Positions 43,831-56,583 of a stretch of DNA of 64,000 bases are shown here, in pieces; the first letter of the stretch is position 1; each line of letters begins with the position of its first letter. Location: NCBI RefSeq assembly GCF_026151205.1, contig NC_087074.1, forward strand, positions 15,916,962 through 15,980,961. The letters are read 5' to 3'. A model generated the notes under the pieces. It saw nothing but the letters and a program-made list of their open reading frames with translations, did no database searches and had not been told where the DNA came from. A program made the translations under genes and the position numbers. This DNA is from Bolinopsis microptera. Lineage: Eukaryota > Ctenophora > Tentaculata > Lobata > Bolinopsidae.

Positions 43831-46800
43831 TCAGCAGGAAGTGTGCCTCTCTTTGCTTGAACTCACTGTATCATCCAGCACTACATCCCCCGACTGTGCC
43901 CTCTGTCTGTGCTCCTTGTCGTCCTGTACCAGGTCTCCGGACTCTGCTCGCTCTCTATAATCCCTCTCACCACCCTGGAACGGGTCTCTGGAGGGAGTGT
44001 TCTGTCTATAATCCCTCTCATAATCCCTCTCAACCCCCTGGAACGGGTCTCTGGAAGGAGTGTTCTGCCTGCTAAGAACTCCGTCCAGCGTATCCCCAGA
44101 TTGAGTTCTCTGTCGCTGTCTCATGGACTCTAGTCCCTCTCGACTGCGGCTCATTGACCTGGTGATCCTCATACTGGGGCTCCTCACAGGGTGATCGTAC
44201 AAGTTGGTCAGCAGCTCCATCCTCCTGCTAGCCAGATCCACGGACTGGGTCCTCAACCCCTCCTCCTCGGAGCTGGAGAGGGGCGCCACCTCGTCTGCTT
44301 TACCACCCTTGTTTATACACAAGTAAAGCAGCAGGATTAAACCAGTGATAGAGCCTAGTGCTACGAGACCCATTACTACCCAGATACTCCAGTACAGGAT
44401 CCCGTGTATCAGAACAACTTTAGAGGGCAAGAAAGTCGGGGAAGTTAAAGGTAGCAAAGGGATGAGTGTTAGGAAATGGCTCTTTGCCAACACATCCTCA
44501 CCAAACTTGTTCTGTTTAGCTTCACATCTCAATGATGAATATAAGCTGTTCACCTTCAGGACAACTTCTAACACCGAGTTTTTGCCCACGATCTCTGATC
44601 TCCCATCTAACTTGACTTCATCCAGAAACATTGTAAGTTCTGGCATTGGAGAACCACCTCCAGCTGAGCATTCAGCGAAGAAATAAGTGTTTTCAGGAAT
44701 ATAAGCTGTCTCGTTGATTGCATTTACCTCAACATCAGGTTGAAAAGACATGTTTATAAAGGATATTTCTTGAAAGACATTCACTAGCTGACGACTCGAA
44801 TCAATGATATTGTTATTTCCTCTGCAACTGTACCAATTTGAACCATGATCTGCCTCCTCTCGCGTCAGAGACCCTAATCCATCATGGCTCGAATTAAACC
44901 AGTAACCAAACTCATTAATAGTCCAATTCTCGGGTGTACCACTTGAATCACTCAAATGATCAGCACTACTATCTCTGCAAAAAGTCCAACCATGGTTATA
45001 TTTAGCGCTCAATTTTCCCATCTCCATTGTACTGATTGAATCATTAACGTTCTCTGTATCAAATGCATGACAGCTGTACCAACCGTCTTCGTTAATGGTT
45101 ACATTTTCAAAAATTGAGTTGAGTTCAATCTCATATTGGAAGATTTCATCATTAACGAACTGTTCGACAACATGACCGTCTTTTATTAAGATCAACCGTT
45201 TCGGAGCAGGATTTCCACTTGCTTTACAATTCACTAAGAAAACTTCACCATAGTTGAAATTAAAATTGTTAACACTCGATGAAATGATATTTATTGTAGT
45301 CTTGATTGGTCTCGTCAGAGCAAAATAACCAGAAGTCTCTGTTTTACGATTTCCTTGAACCGCCTCACAAATAAAGGATATTCTAAAATAACTCCGAGAT
45401 GATCTCAAAACCCACCCTTTTTTAACTAAGCTTCCACTCCTTGTCGTGCTCGTTAGTTCCGGTTTGAGTTCCTGTTTTCTATCCTCCTCATCCACACTAA
45501 GTGTGAGGTGCAGTGTAGCTGGAGGGTTGGCATGAGTCCAGCAGATCACCTCCACCTCCCCACCGTCAGTTTCAGTAATGGTAACAAAGGGTGTCTCTAC
45601 AATCGTCTCTACGAAGAGACTTGCTGTATCCGTAACTTGATCATTCCCACAAAGAAACACTCCGTTATCACTATCTCGAGCAGACTCAAACTCTAGAGTC
45701 AATACTTTGTACCTGGAAATGTTGCATTGAAATACTGTCTGTTGCACATACTGTTAGTCTGTTGCACATACTGTTAGTGTTACATGAGGCTTGGAATAAG
45801 TTTTAACTTTTATTCTATTTAATTGAAAGTAAAATAGTATCTATAATTTGGTACCTTATATGTCCCTGTTCGTCCATCTCATCCTGAGTGGTGACAGGTG
45901 GGTGATTACTGCGAGTCCTACTGTTGAGGTGTCTCCAGTTGACGATGCTGGTGAATGGCCACTGGAACACCAAACACACGAACTTCACTGTGACCCCGGG
46001 TGAAGCCACCACGTATTTGGGCTCCAGGATCTGTACGCTGAGAGGGAACACCCCGGATACCTCCATCAGAGCGGTTGAAGTAATGGAAGTGTTGAAAATG
46101 TAAGCAGCTTTACACTTGTACCAGTCTGACTTTTCTTTTTTAGTCACATTAAACGATACCTCTGACATGTCCTCCCCACTTCGTATCTGGTACGTTTTCC
46201 CCTCCCTCAGCTTCTCCCCCTCAATACTCCACGTGATCTCCGTAGGATGGGATCCGAATGCAACACAGCTCATACTGAACTCTTCTCCGATCCACGGTTT
46301 AAACACGTTCGCACCCATCCCACAATTACTGGCATTACAGGATACTTCTGACATGGGTCGTGGCAAGATGTGGAGGAAAATTGGCTCGTAGCCAAACACG
46401 TGGAAGGAAACGCTAGTGAATATTTTATCGTACTTGTTGTAAGCTGCGTGGCAATTATACCAACCAGTCGTGTCCTTTTTAGCCGTGAAAGATATATCCG
46501 ACATGCTTTGTCCTCTCCTGATTTGGTAGGTCGCTCCACTTGTCAAGTTCACTTCTCCGAAGGTCCACCAGATGTTGGTAGGATGGGACCCAAAGGCTTT
46601 ACAGCTGATGCTGACTTTTTCTCCTATCACGCTTACAGATTTGTTGATGCTTACTCCGCAAGCTTCTCGTTCATTACAGCTGATGATTTCCATACGGCCT
46701 GGCATTATATATTGTGATAATGGCTCGTATCCAAATACGTAAACCGAGGCATTTGAAGAAATATTACTGTATTTATCGTATGCTGCATTACATTCGTACC

Positions 46801-48658
46801 AACCCGCTCTGTCTTCTCTCATTGCAAACGATATTTCAGATAGATCTTGCATTTTCCTGATCTGAAAAGTTTCGCCGTCGGTCAAATTCTCTCCTCCGAA
46901 TGTCCACCAGAGATGGACTGAGTGAGACCCGAACGCTTTACAACTCATAGTTATCTCTCCTTCGATTAGCCGTGCAACTATTTCCGTGGTTACTCCACAG
47001 TGTTCACGTTCATCACAGTTTATGTCTAATAAGTTTACTGGCATAATGTATAAAGATATTGGCTTGTAACCAAAGACATAAACAGAGACACTGGAGAGGA
47101 CCTCCTTGTATTTATTGTAAGCAGCATGACATTTGTACCAAGCCAATCTGTTTTCGTTAACAGTAAATGATATTTCTGAGACGTTTTGGGCTCCTTTGAT
47201 CTGATAGGAATCCCCGTTTGTCAAGTTCTCTCCTCCATGACTCCACCAGAGCTGACTTGAATGAGACCCGAACGCTTTGCAACTCATAGTTAACTGTCCT
47301 CCCATCAACTGTGCTATAATTTCCGTGCTGGTTCCACAATCATTACTGTGAGTACACGTAATCCCTGGTAAAGGTTCAGGTATGACATGCAGGGAAATCG
47401 GGTCGTAGCCGACCACGTCAATGGAGGTATTCGAGGAGATCTCACTAAATTTGTTGTAAGCAGCAAGACACTTGTATCTACCTGTTCTTCTTTCGTTCAT
47501 CGTAAAGGATATCTCAGTCAAGTTTTGGGCTCTTCTGATATGGGTTGATTCTCCATCTGTTAAGTTCCTCCCCTCAAAACTCCACCAAAGACGCGAGGGG
47601 TGGGATCCAAAAGCTTTGCAGCTCAATGTTAACTGTTCTCCGATCAAAGTTGCAACATTCTTGGTGCTAACCCCACATTCCTCACTCCCATTGCAGGTAA
47701 TCTCAGACATGGCTCCAGCTATGATGTGCAGTGAGATGGGACTGTAACCAAGCACACTTACATAGGAGCTGGACATGATGGTCTTTTCGAATTTGTTTTG
47801 TGCTACACAGCTGTAGTTTCCTACGTTACTTTTATCCAGAGAGTCAATACGTAACATAGACAGAGACACGCCCGTCTCGGTATCTCTCTCAATGCTAGGT
47901 CTGAAGTCACCGTTCAGTTCCCACCATATATCCATGGGAGGGGGCCCTGAAGCGAAGCAGCTCAGTATTATCCTCGTCCCAAACTGCTGAACAATCCTGC
48001 CTACACTCTCACAATCCCGACCAGCTTCACACCCTTCCTTCAAGTCAGCTAATGAGGTATCCTGTACCATAACAACACTTACCCTCAGGGGACACACGGT
48101 GACGTCATAGAAATTAGTTGCGGTGCCTCTCTGCCGGACGTGGCCTATCTTCCACAAATCTGGATCTTTAGAGTAACTAGGTTTGTTGATTGTAGTGGTT
48201 TTTCCATTGATTGTAAGGTAGAGAATGTTCTTCTTGAAAACAAGCTGGTAAACGTTCATAGCTTTCGTTTTCCGCGCATAAATAGAATCGTCGAAGGTGT
48301 CTCGGTAGAATAGCCCACTTTCGTAATCACAACATTTTCTTATTCTAGTGGGCACTATGGAATAAGTTGCTTCTGCTGGAGCTTTTGGGATTACTAGTTT
48401 GTTGAAGATGTTGAAGTCTACCCCTGAATCAGGAACACTACTGTTCCGAGCGAGGAAGAAACCATTGAACGCGTTTTCTTCTCCTCCTCTATGCTTCTTA
48501 GAGTTGTAGTTTCCCCTCAGAGTGATCATTTCCTGCTCCCCTGACAGATGTTCTATGTCCACCTTTAGTAAGGCCCCGCCAGTCCTGTAACGCAAACATA
48601 TGTCTCCCGTTATTGCTGAACTTACCAGACAAATGAACACAACGTACAAGGTTAGCAT
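43831..48658 (-). CDS. Multi-Ig transmembrane receptor, two exons, about 1,561 aa
   Basis: On the - strand exon 1 is 48658-45855 and exon 2 is 45712-43831; the 142-base GT-AG intron (phase 2) splits an Ig domain. A signal peptide (MLTLYVVFICLVSSAI) leads into an N-terminal domain of about 190 residues that I cannot name (perhaps LamG-like or related to the farnesoic-acid methyltransferase-like domain). Then come one Ig domain, five tandem Ig units of about 105 residues with a shared pattern (SCKAFGSHP..WW, GYxPISLHI linkers, W/RYxCxAAYNK), and further more divergent Ig-like domains. A single membrane helix (ILYWSIWVVMGLVAL and GLILLLYLC) is followed by a tail of about 145 residues with repeated RQNTPSRDPFQG and AxSGD motifs. 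There are many N-glycosylation sites. An adhesion or recognition receptor is the likely role; this is inference. Confidence 0.88.
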
Positions 48659-49458
48659 GTTTACTTTTAGTGAAGGATGAAAGTTTGTACTCTAGGTAGG
48701 GTCAGATCATGTGTTACTGAGGGTTACGTGGATGGTTTGGCCATGTTCGTACTGCACGCCTTTTGTCAGAGCAACAAAGACGGGATTGGTTGCTATTGTC
48801 AAGACATTTGCGGTTTAATTTATCAATTTACTCCTCAACCCTCATCTATCCCTCCATTATCACGTATCTGAAGCTGAGCCATGAATCTCACTACCCATTA
48901 TATTGTTTCTAAAGTAGTTTGTTTGAGAACCAAACAGTGAACAACTATTAGTATTAACGATTAAGATATTAAGATTGACGATACAGGGGTGACGATACAC
49001 ATTGTATGACGATATAGTTACAGTGTTATAATAACGTTTGTGTCATATTACTTCTAACTCCTACCATTTAGGATGATAATTAATCACTCTACAGTCGACT
49101 GTCACGTGACGAAAACGCCGTGATTTCATTGGTTAACCTGATAACGCGCCGCAGATCTCTATAAACACAAATTATTCATCGCGCGTGCAGTAAACTCAAA
49201 TTAAGTCCTAATTTGTTACCGAAATTTGGCAACTATCAACATCATGGCAAAATTAAGTCGCATACCCAGTAAATTGCTAATCAAATGTACGGCACTAATA
49301 ATACAGTCTACACTTACAGTGTATGAATTCATGAACGAATTTATTAAGGCAGATTGGTAGAACAACGATCGTAAATGATAATTTGTATTAACAGTGGAAA
49401 GTGTTCTTAAGGGAGACTGTTGTGCAGCCATGTCGGGAGTTATAAAACACCGAACACG
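48659..49458. other. Upstream flank of the Ig receptor
   Basis: Probably contains the promoter of the - strand gene. I see no gene and no clear repeat until the satellite begins. The small open frame at 48677-48871 has no recognisable feature. Confidence 0.45.
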
Positions 49459-51345
49459 ACATTAAAAACACTTTCCAACTACAAAACTTAACCACTAAAC
49501 CAGCTTTGAGCACCATTTCTAGGTTATGAGACGGCTAAATGATGCGAATAATAAATCCTCAGAGCTCCCAGTACTCTACATTAAAAACACTTTCCAACTA
49601 CAAAACTTAACCACAAAACCAGCTCTGAGCACTATTTCTAGGTTATGAGACGGCTAAATGATGCGAATAATAAATCCTCAGATCTCCCAGTACTCTACAT
49701 TAAAAACACTTTCCAACTACAAAACTTAACCACAAAACCAGCTCTGAGCACTATTTCTAGGTTATGAGACGGCTAAATGATGCTAATTATAAATCCTCAG
49801 AGCTCCCAGTACTCTACATTAAAAACACTTTCCAACTACAAAACTTAACCACAAAACCAGCTCTGAGCACTATTTCTAGGTTCTGAAACGACTAAATGAT
49901 GCCAATTATAAATCCTCAGAGCTCCCAGTACTCTACATTAAAAACACTTTCCAACTACAAAACTTAACCACAAAACCAGCTCTGAGCACTATTTCTAGGT
50001 TATGAGACGGCTAAATGATGCGAATAATAAATCCTCAGATCTCCCAGTACTCTACATTAAAAACACTTTCCAACTACAAAACTTAACCACAAAACCAGCT
50101 CTGAGCACTATTTCTAGGTTATGAGACGGCTAAATGATGCGAATAATAAATCCTCAGAGCTCCCAGTACTCTACATTAAAAACACTTTCCAACTACAAAA
50201 CTTAACCACTAAACCAGCTTTGAGCACCATTTCTAGGTTATGAGACGGCTAAATGATGCGAATAATAAATCCTCAGAGCTCCCAGTACTCTACATTAAAA
50301 ACACTTTCCAACTACAAAACTTAACCACAAAACCAGCTCTGAGCACTATTTCTAGGTTATGAGACGGCTAAATGATGCGAATAATAAATCCTCAGATCTC
50401 CCAGTACTCTACATTAAAAACACTTTCCAACTACAAAACTTAACCACAAAACCAGCTCTGAGCACTATTTCTAGGTTATGAGACGGCTAAATGATGCCAA
50501 TTATAAATCCTCAGAGCTCCCAGTACTCTACATTAAAAACACTTTCCAACTACAAAACTTAACCACAAAACCAGCTCTGAGCACTATTTCTAGGTTCTGA
50601 AACGACTAAATGATGCCAATTATAAATCCTCAGAGCTCCCAGTACTCTACATTAAAAACACTTTCCAACTACAAAACTTAACCACAAAACCAGCTCTGAG
50701 CACTATTTCTAGGTTATGAGACGGCTAAATGATGCGAATAATAAATCCTCAGATCTCCCAGTACTCTACATTAAAAACACTTTCCAACTACAAAACTTAA
50801 CCACAAAACCAGCTCTGAGCACTATTTCTAGGTTATGAGACGGCTAAATGATGCGAATAATAAATCCTCAGAGCTCCCAGTACTCTACATTAAAAACACT
50901 TTCCAACTACAAAACTTAACCACAAAACCAGCTCTGAGCACTATTTCTAGGTTATGAGACGGCTAAATGATGCGAATAATAAATCCTCAGATCTCCCAGT
51001 ACTCTACATTAAAAACACTTCCCAACTACAAAACTTAACCACAAAACCAGCTCTGAGCACTATTTCTAGGTTATGAGACGGCTAAATGATGCCAATTATA
51101 AATCCTCAGAGCTCCCAGTACTCTACATTAAAAACACTTTCCAACTACAAAACTTAAACACAAAACCAGCTTTGAGCACTATTTCTGGGTTCTGAAACGA
51201 CTAAATGATGCCAATTATAAATCCTAAGAGCTCCCACTCTACATTAAAAACACTTTCCAACTACAAAACTTAACCACAAAGCCAGCTTTGAGCACTATTT
51301 CTAGGTTCTAAAACGACAAAACGATGCGAATTATAAATCTCCCAC
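49459..51345. repeat. 119-bp satellite with six-unit higher-order pattern
   Basis: About sixteen tandem units of 119 bases, each starting with TTAAAAACACTTTCCAAC and containing CCAGCT(C/T)TGAGCAC and TTTCTAGGTT. Diagnostic variants (AGAGCTC or AGATCTC; GCGAATAATA or CCAATTATA; TTATGAGACGG or TTCTGAAACGA) recur in the same order in units 1-6 and 7-12, so the real repeat is a six-unit block of about 714 bases. The last two units decay. This is a satellite, not a CRISPR array: there are no spacers. Confidence 0.95.
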
Positions 51346-52290
51346 TGCGTAAGCCGGTAAACTAATTAACCGGCTAAAAAAGCTGAGACGGCTATTATGT
51401 ATGATCGTAACGACATGATCACGGCCGTTAAATGGCTATTAGTTTACTGTTCATAACAGCTGCTCTGTATTTGTGCGCTCTATCATAAGGTTGTTTCAGA
51501 GCTGCTAAACTCCGGCTAATATAACAAGCCTTTTTATATAGCCATTTAAGAAGGAAAAATACTTAGCACTTTACAACCAACAATCACTCATGTTTTAAAC
51601 CTTTATATAATAGCGAGTCGGCAATATATTACAATTTTACCGAAGTCAATTATTTTTACTTGAAAAGTATAAGAGTTAAGACTGCAGAATCTTTAGTATT
51701 ATAAGTATAAATAGCAGAAAAACACGCCACATGAGGTCTCAAAATATAGATAACAGTAAGATTTTTAATCTGCCTGCACGTGAGATGGGGGGAATGTTTT
51801 TTATTCTTCTTCTTTGCAGGAAGTGGTAACCTGTTCTATCCCTCTAGTTCTTTTTGTTGTTACGCCACTGCTTGTTGTATTTCCTGCTATCACTGGTTGT
51901 GTGTTCCGGCCCTGTTAGGGTTCTTGAACAGCCAGGACTGTTTTTCTTTGCTCCTGATAAGATATTTATGATAAGATATTTATGAAAAATAAAATAAGGA
52001 GGAAAGGAATTATTCAACGTTTCAATGTGACAACATCGTAATCAAACGTGGGATCAACAGAAATTTGACTCTCATAAATAATATTCAATTCGGATTTCAA
52101 ATATAATAAGGAGCTAAATAAAGTAGTGTTTAAACCAAATTAATTGATGAGTACACCCGTCTTATTATATGCTATAGATTGAGTTATACAATATCAATAT
52201 ATACATGTATGCAGAATTTGATATGTATGAATCATGATCCCAACTAATTTGTGAACGGAAATTATTGCGGAATCGAAACTTTTTAAATAC
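51346..52290. other. Unassigned AT-rich DNA
   Basis: No gene or clear repeat. The frame at 51780-51971 is short and without a signature. A doubled TGATAAGATATTTATGA lies near 51955-51985. Confidence 0.4.
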
Positions 52291-52375
52291 AGTAAAACCC
52301 CGATTTACCGCGGAGTTTGGGGGAAAGGAAACATCCGCGGTAAATCGGGGTTCGTGGTAAATCGGGGTTTTGTTT
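52291..52375. mobile_element. Palindromic mini-element, pogo-like ends
   Basis: CAGTAAAACCCCGATTTACC (52291) is mirrored by GGTAAATCGGGGTTTTG at the right end, with an additional inner copy GCGGTAAATCGGGGTT. It follows a TA dinucleotide. CAGT(A/G)AAACC(C/T)CGATT ends are widespread in pogo-type MITEs. It has no coding capacity. Confidence 0.55.
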
Positions 52376-52439
52376 GTTTACATTATACTAATTGTATCGA
52401 TGTAAATACGTTTGGTCAAAGAAGAGTCAACCTAAAAGT

Positions 52440-52730
52440 AACAATTACATGGTAGTTCAGTACACTAATAAATATGTTGAGGATATCAACCTTAACAAGA
52501 TCCTGAAATCATTCTCTGACATGTAGACTTCCTCAAGTCTCATGGAATTAAAATCAAGTCTGAGAAAAGAAAGCTTCCATATCTGTATGGTACGACAAAA
52601 ATGCACAAGGACCCTATTAAATTTCGATTCATTACATCTGGAAGAAATAGTTCCTTGCAGCAGTTGTCTGTAGCTGTTGGATTATGTTTGAAAACGTGTC
52701 TGAAAGTTGCTAAAAATTATTCTGGGATTA
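52440..52730 (+). pseudogene. Reverse-transcriptase fragment, retroelement relic
   Basis: From about 52526 one frame reads DFLKSHGIKIKSEKRKLPYL, with YGTTKMHKDP and RFITSG following, a typical N-terminal RT sequence with the (K)MHK.P...RFI signature. A stop separates it from a possibly related piece at 52460-52520 in another frame. The remainder of the RT is missing. The motif resembles Penelope-like elements, of a different lineage from the one at 60430-62315. Confidence 0.65.
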
Positions 52731-52944
52731 ATCTTACTTCGGAATATGTATTTTAGCATGACGTGTCATTCTTTTTGTTAGTTCGTTTTCAATTTTTGAT
52801 CTTAATTTTAATTTTCAGTACGTTTTACCTAAAAATATCATTTTTTAGCTAGCAGAATGGTTTTCAGAGGGCATTAATGAAATGTACTATGAGCTGGTCC
52901 CAAGTCCAGACGCCATTTTATTCTTTGTAATTTTCAATAACACT

Positions 52945-53225
52945 GTCTAGTCATTGACTACTGAATATACATGGAAACATATGTGGTCATAAGCTATCTA
53001 TATTATACATTGCACATCGTTTATTAATTGTAATTAAAGCAAGTCATTGAATGTTTTATCTGGCAACAGTTATAGTGTGCACTGGGTAGGAATGTGAGTG
53101 TGTACTGTGTATTTTTTGTAGCTCGCTCAATGGTGAGTCTTAACATAGGCCAATTTTATTTAGAGATATCAATTATATCATAGCCAAACTGGGGAAGGTT
53201 TTCATAGTCAACTTAAACAAGTTGT
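52945..53225. repeat. Diverged third copy of the duplicated 901-bp unit (5' part)
   Basis: Resembles the start of the units at 55683 and 56584: GCACATCGTTTATTAATTG, ATGTTTTATCTGGCAACAG, AGCCAAACTGGGGAAGGTT. It covers roughly the first 260 bases of the unit only and is clearly older than the other two copies. Confidence 0.75.
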
Positions 53226-53254
53226 GATTACATTACATAAGCTGACGGTTATTT

Positions 53255-55178
53255 TCGATTTTCTCAAGATCTAACTGATACTGATAGAATTTGAAATATT
53301 TCCTTGTGTTTGAAGTCATATCTCACGTTTGGCACATAGAAATTCGCGCAAACTTGCTCATATTATCCGTCTTATAGACATGTGACTATCTGGAAAGTTT
53401 AAAGAAATTCTATCAGTTAGATCTTGAGATAATCGACTTTCGTCAAATATCGTACCAAAACCGCCAATTTGAGATATTTTAATGTGTTTGAAGTCATATC
53501 TCAAGTTTGGCACATAGAAATTTGCCCAAACTTGCTCATATTATCCGTCTTATAGCCATGTAACTATCTGGAAAGTTTAAAGAAATTCTATCGGTCAGAT
53601 CTCAAAATATATGCCTGCGTACCGTACCAATTTGTAATATTTCCTTGTGTTTGAAGTCATATCTCAAGTTTGGAACATAGAAATTCGCCCAAACTTGCTC
53701 AGATTATCCGCCTTATAGCCATGTAACTATTTGGAAAATTTTAAGAAATTCTATCAGTAAGATCTTGAGATAATCGACTTTCGTCAAATATCGTACCGAA
53801 ACTGCCAATTTGAGATATTTTAATGTGTTTGAAGTCATATCTCAAGTTTGGCACATAGAAATTTGCCCAAACTTGCTCAGATTATCTGTCTTATAGCCAT
53901 GTAACTATATGGAAAGTTTAAAGAAATTCTATCAGTCAGAGCTCAAAATATATGCCTGCGTACCGTACCAATTTGAAATATTTCCTTGTGTTTGAAGTCA
54001 TATCTCAAGTTTGGCACATAGAAATTCGCCCAAACTTTCTCAGATTATCCGTCTTACAGCCATGTAACTATTTGGAAAGTTTTAAAAAATTCTATCAGTT
54101 AGATCTTGAGATAATCGACTTTCGTCAAATATCGTACCAAAACCGCCAATTTGAGATATTTTAATATGTTTGAAGTCATATCTCAAGTTTGGCTCATAAA
54201 ATTCGCCCAAACTTGCTCAGATTAATCGTCTTATAACCATGTAACTATCTGGAAAGTTTTGAAAAATTCTATCAGTTAGATCTCAAAATATATGCCCGCG
54301 ATCCGCTAGAACGCACCAATTTGAGATATTTTCTTGTGTTTGAAGTTATATCTCAAATTTGGCATATAGAAATTCGCTCAAACTTGCTCATATTGTCTGT
54401 CTTATAGCCATGTAACTATTTGGAAACATTTTAAGAAATTCTATCAGTAAGATCTTGAGATAATCGACTTTCGTCAAATATCGTACCAAAACTGCCAATT
54501 TGAGATATTTTAATGTGTTTGAATTCATATCTCAAGTTTTGCACATATAAATTCGCCCAAACTTGCTCAGATTAATCGTCTTATAGCCATGTAACTATCT
54601 GGGGGGGGGGGGGGGGAGCTAAGTAGATATTTGTAGATATTTGTAGATATTTGTAGATTAATGTAGAATGGATAATCCACGAAAAAAGTGGTTGACATTC
54701 TACAAATTTATACATTTATCTCCAAAAATTCAGTAGAATTTCTGGGCACATATTTGAGATTACATTTTTTGTAGATAAATGTAGATATTTGTAGATTATT
54801 GTCAATGGATAATTCACGAAAATTCTACAAATTCTACAAATTTATACATTTATCTCCAAAAATTCAGTAGAATTTCTGGGCACATATTTGAGATATACAT
54901 TTTTTGTAGATAAATGTAGATATTCGTAGATTATTGTAATGGATAATTCACGAAAAAAGTGGTGAATTAACGTATCCAAATATCTACAAAAATCTACTTG
55001 GCTCCCCCCCTATCTGGAAAGTTTAAAGAAATTCTATTAGTTAGATCTTGAGATAATCGACTTTCGTCAAATATCGTACCAAAACCGCCAATTCGAGATA
55101 TTTTAATGTGTTTGAAGTCATATCTCAAGTTTGGCACATAGAAATTTGCCCAAACTTGCTCAGATTATCCGTCTTATA
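53255..55178. repeat. Dimeric satellite, alternating 178- and about 163-bp units
   Basis: Two alternating monomer types share GAAGTCATATCTCAAGTTTG, GCCCAAACTTGCTCAG and ATTCTATCAGT(T/C)AGAT. One type continues GAGATAATCGACTTTCGTC, the other CAAAATATATGCC(T/C)GCG. Landmark spacings are 178, 163, 178, 163, 178, 170, 179, then 178 after removing an inserted MITE, so the real unit is a dimer of about 341 bases, about five copies. A scrap of the satellite reappears at 55362-55389, next to the hexamer array. Confidence 0.93.
54603..55009. mobile_element. MITE with G-tract ends inside the dimeric satellite
   Basis: Inverted ends GGGGGGAGC(T/C)AAGTAGAT then TTTGTAGA, flanked by an eight-base duplication CTATCTGG (54595-54602 and 55010-55017). 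Excising the element restores the satellite spacing exactly. The left G run is 14-16 long and the right C run is seven, so the left has probably expanded. The interior has two direct repeats of about 130 bases built on ATTTGTAGATT-type motifs. An eight-base duplication suggests a hAT-type transposase in trans. Confidence 0.85.
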
Positions 55179-55389
55179 AATGAAGAGGCTTGCATATAAT
55201 GAACATGTTGACATGGGTGCAGAGTTGAGTCTGTACGGAACCTAGTAGTTTCAGTTCCTTGTTTAACTTGCCGTACAGCAAGGACATCCACTACTTTAGC
55301 CCGGCGAGGCACATAACTCACTCTACAACTCCATGTCAAATGTTTCATATATTCATATATAGCCATGTAACTATCTGGAAAGTTTAAAG

Positions 55390-55683
55390 TCAGGGTCAGG
55401 ATCAGGATCAGGATCAGGGTCAGGGTCAGGGTCAGGGTCAGGGAGGGTCAGGGTCAGGGTCAGGGTCAGGGTCAGGGTCAGGGTCAGGGTCAGGGTCAGG
55501 GTCAGGGTCAGGGTCAGGGTCAGGGTCAGGGTCAGGGTCAGGGTCAGGGTCAGGGTCAGGGTCAGGGTCAGGGTCAGGGTCAGGGTCAGGGTCAGGGTCA
55601 GGGTCAGGGTCAGGGTCAGGGTCAGGGTCAGGGTCAGGGTCAGGGTCAGGGTCAGGGTCAGGGTCAGGGTCAGGGTCAGGGTT
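55390..55683. repeat. (TCAGGG)n hexamer array, telomere-variant-like
   Basis: About 48 units of the hexamer TCAGGG, with a few TCAGGA units at the left and one AGGG slip near 55443. TCAGGG differs from the animal telomere unit TTAGGG by one base, and the array ends with one GGGTTA. Frames on both strands are open because of the period and are not genes. The G triplets every six bases make G-quadruplexes likely. Confidence 0.95.
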
Positions 55684-56546
55684 AATTGTCGCCCACCCAT
55701 TTTACCATGGAAACATGTAGTTATAAGCTATCTATATATAGTATTATCTATATATAATATTATACATTGCACATCGTTTATTAATTGTAATTAAAGCAAC
55801 TCATTCAATGTTTTATCTGGCAACAGTTATTATACATAGTGTGCACTGAGTGGGAATGTGAGTATGCATTTTTTGCACTTATTAACGGTGAATCTTAACG
55901 TGGGCTGATTTTATTTGGTGATATCAATTATTTCATAGCCAAACTGGGGAAGGTTAAATAAAACAAGTTGTAATTAAATTAAATTAGATGATAGTAGAAA
56001 CTTTTCGCAAATAAACTGTGAACAGTGAACAGTGAACACATATAATTTGAGAGAGAATTGATTCGTTCACCGGACACATACATTATACTGTCCAGAGATA
56101 TTATGGGAGGTTCAAGCTTATTAAAAGATTCTTTGAACTTTTGAAAAGTAGCAAAAATTGAGAAAAATGGATAATCTAGGAGGGGATAGGGAGTTGGTTC
56201 AAACATATAAGTAATAAAACATGTTTTATTTTGCAGAATTATACAATATGCATATGTTATCGTCTTCGACTATAAGGAATGATGGGGCGATGACGTGATT
56301 ATAATTATATATGATAAAGTTCCAGGTGGTGACTAATTGAAGGCGTGTAAGTGTGAGGATGAAGAATCAGCCTTGATGCATGAGCTGGAAGGGTGAACGA
56401 GGTAAAAATATGTACATGGTACAATTTCATAGAAACTGAGAACAAAAATCCTTTACATCAGTACAGACCGATATGCTTGCCTTCAATTACAAACCTTGCT
56501 TTAAAAATGATATTGTTATTCAAGTTAAAAGCCGAATTGCAGTCGG
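55684..56546. repeat. 901-bp duplication, unit 1
   Basis: Begins TTAATTGTCGCCCACCC and ends AGCCGAATTGCAGTCGG. It is repeated almost base for base at 56584-57447; the one difference I noted is ATTATATATG against ATTGTATATG. There is no gene, although a frame near the right end (LHQYRPICLPSI) faintly resembles a LINE reverse transcriptase. Confidence 0.9.
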
Positions 56547-56583
56547 TCAGGGTCAGGGTCAGGGTCAGGGTCAGGGTCAGGGT
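56547..56583. repeat. Short (TCAGGG)n block between duplicated units
   Basis: About six TCAGGG hexamers identical to the end of the long array, sitting at the junction between unit 1 and unit 2. The duplicated segment therefore includes the edge of the hexamer array. Confidence 0.93.

Noticed and set aside
49459-51345. CRISPR-like repeat array
   Set aside because: Units are contiguous with no unique spacers and the DNA is eukaryotic; this is a satellite.
55371-55700. Antisense open frame of LT and PD repeats
   Set aside because: By-product of the TCAGGG hexamer array; no flanking coding signal.
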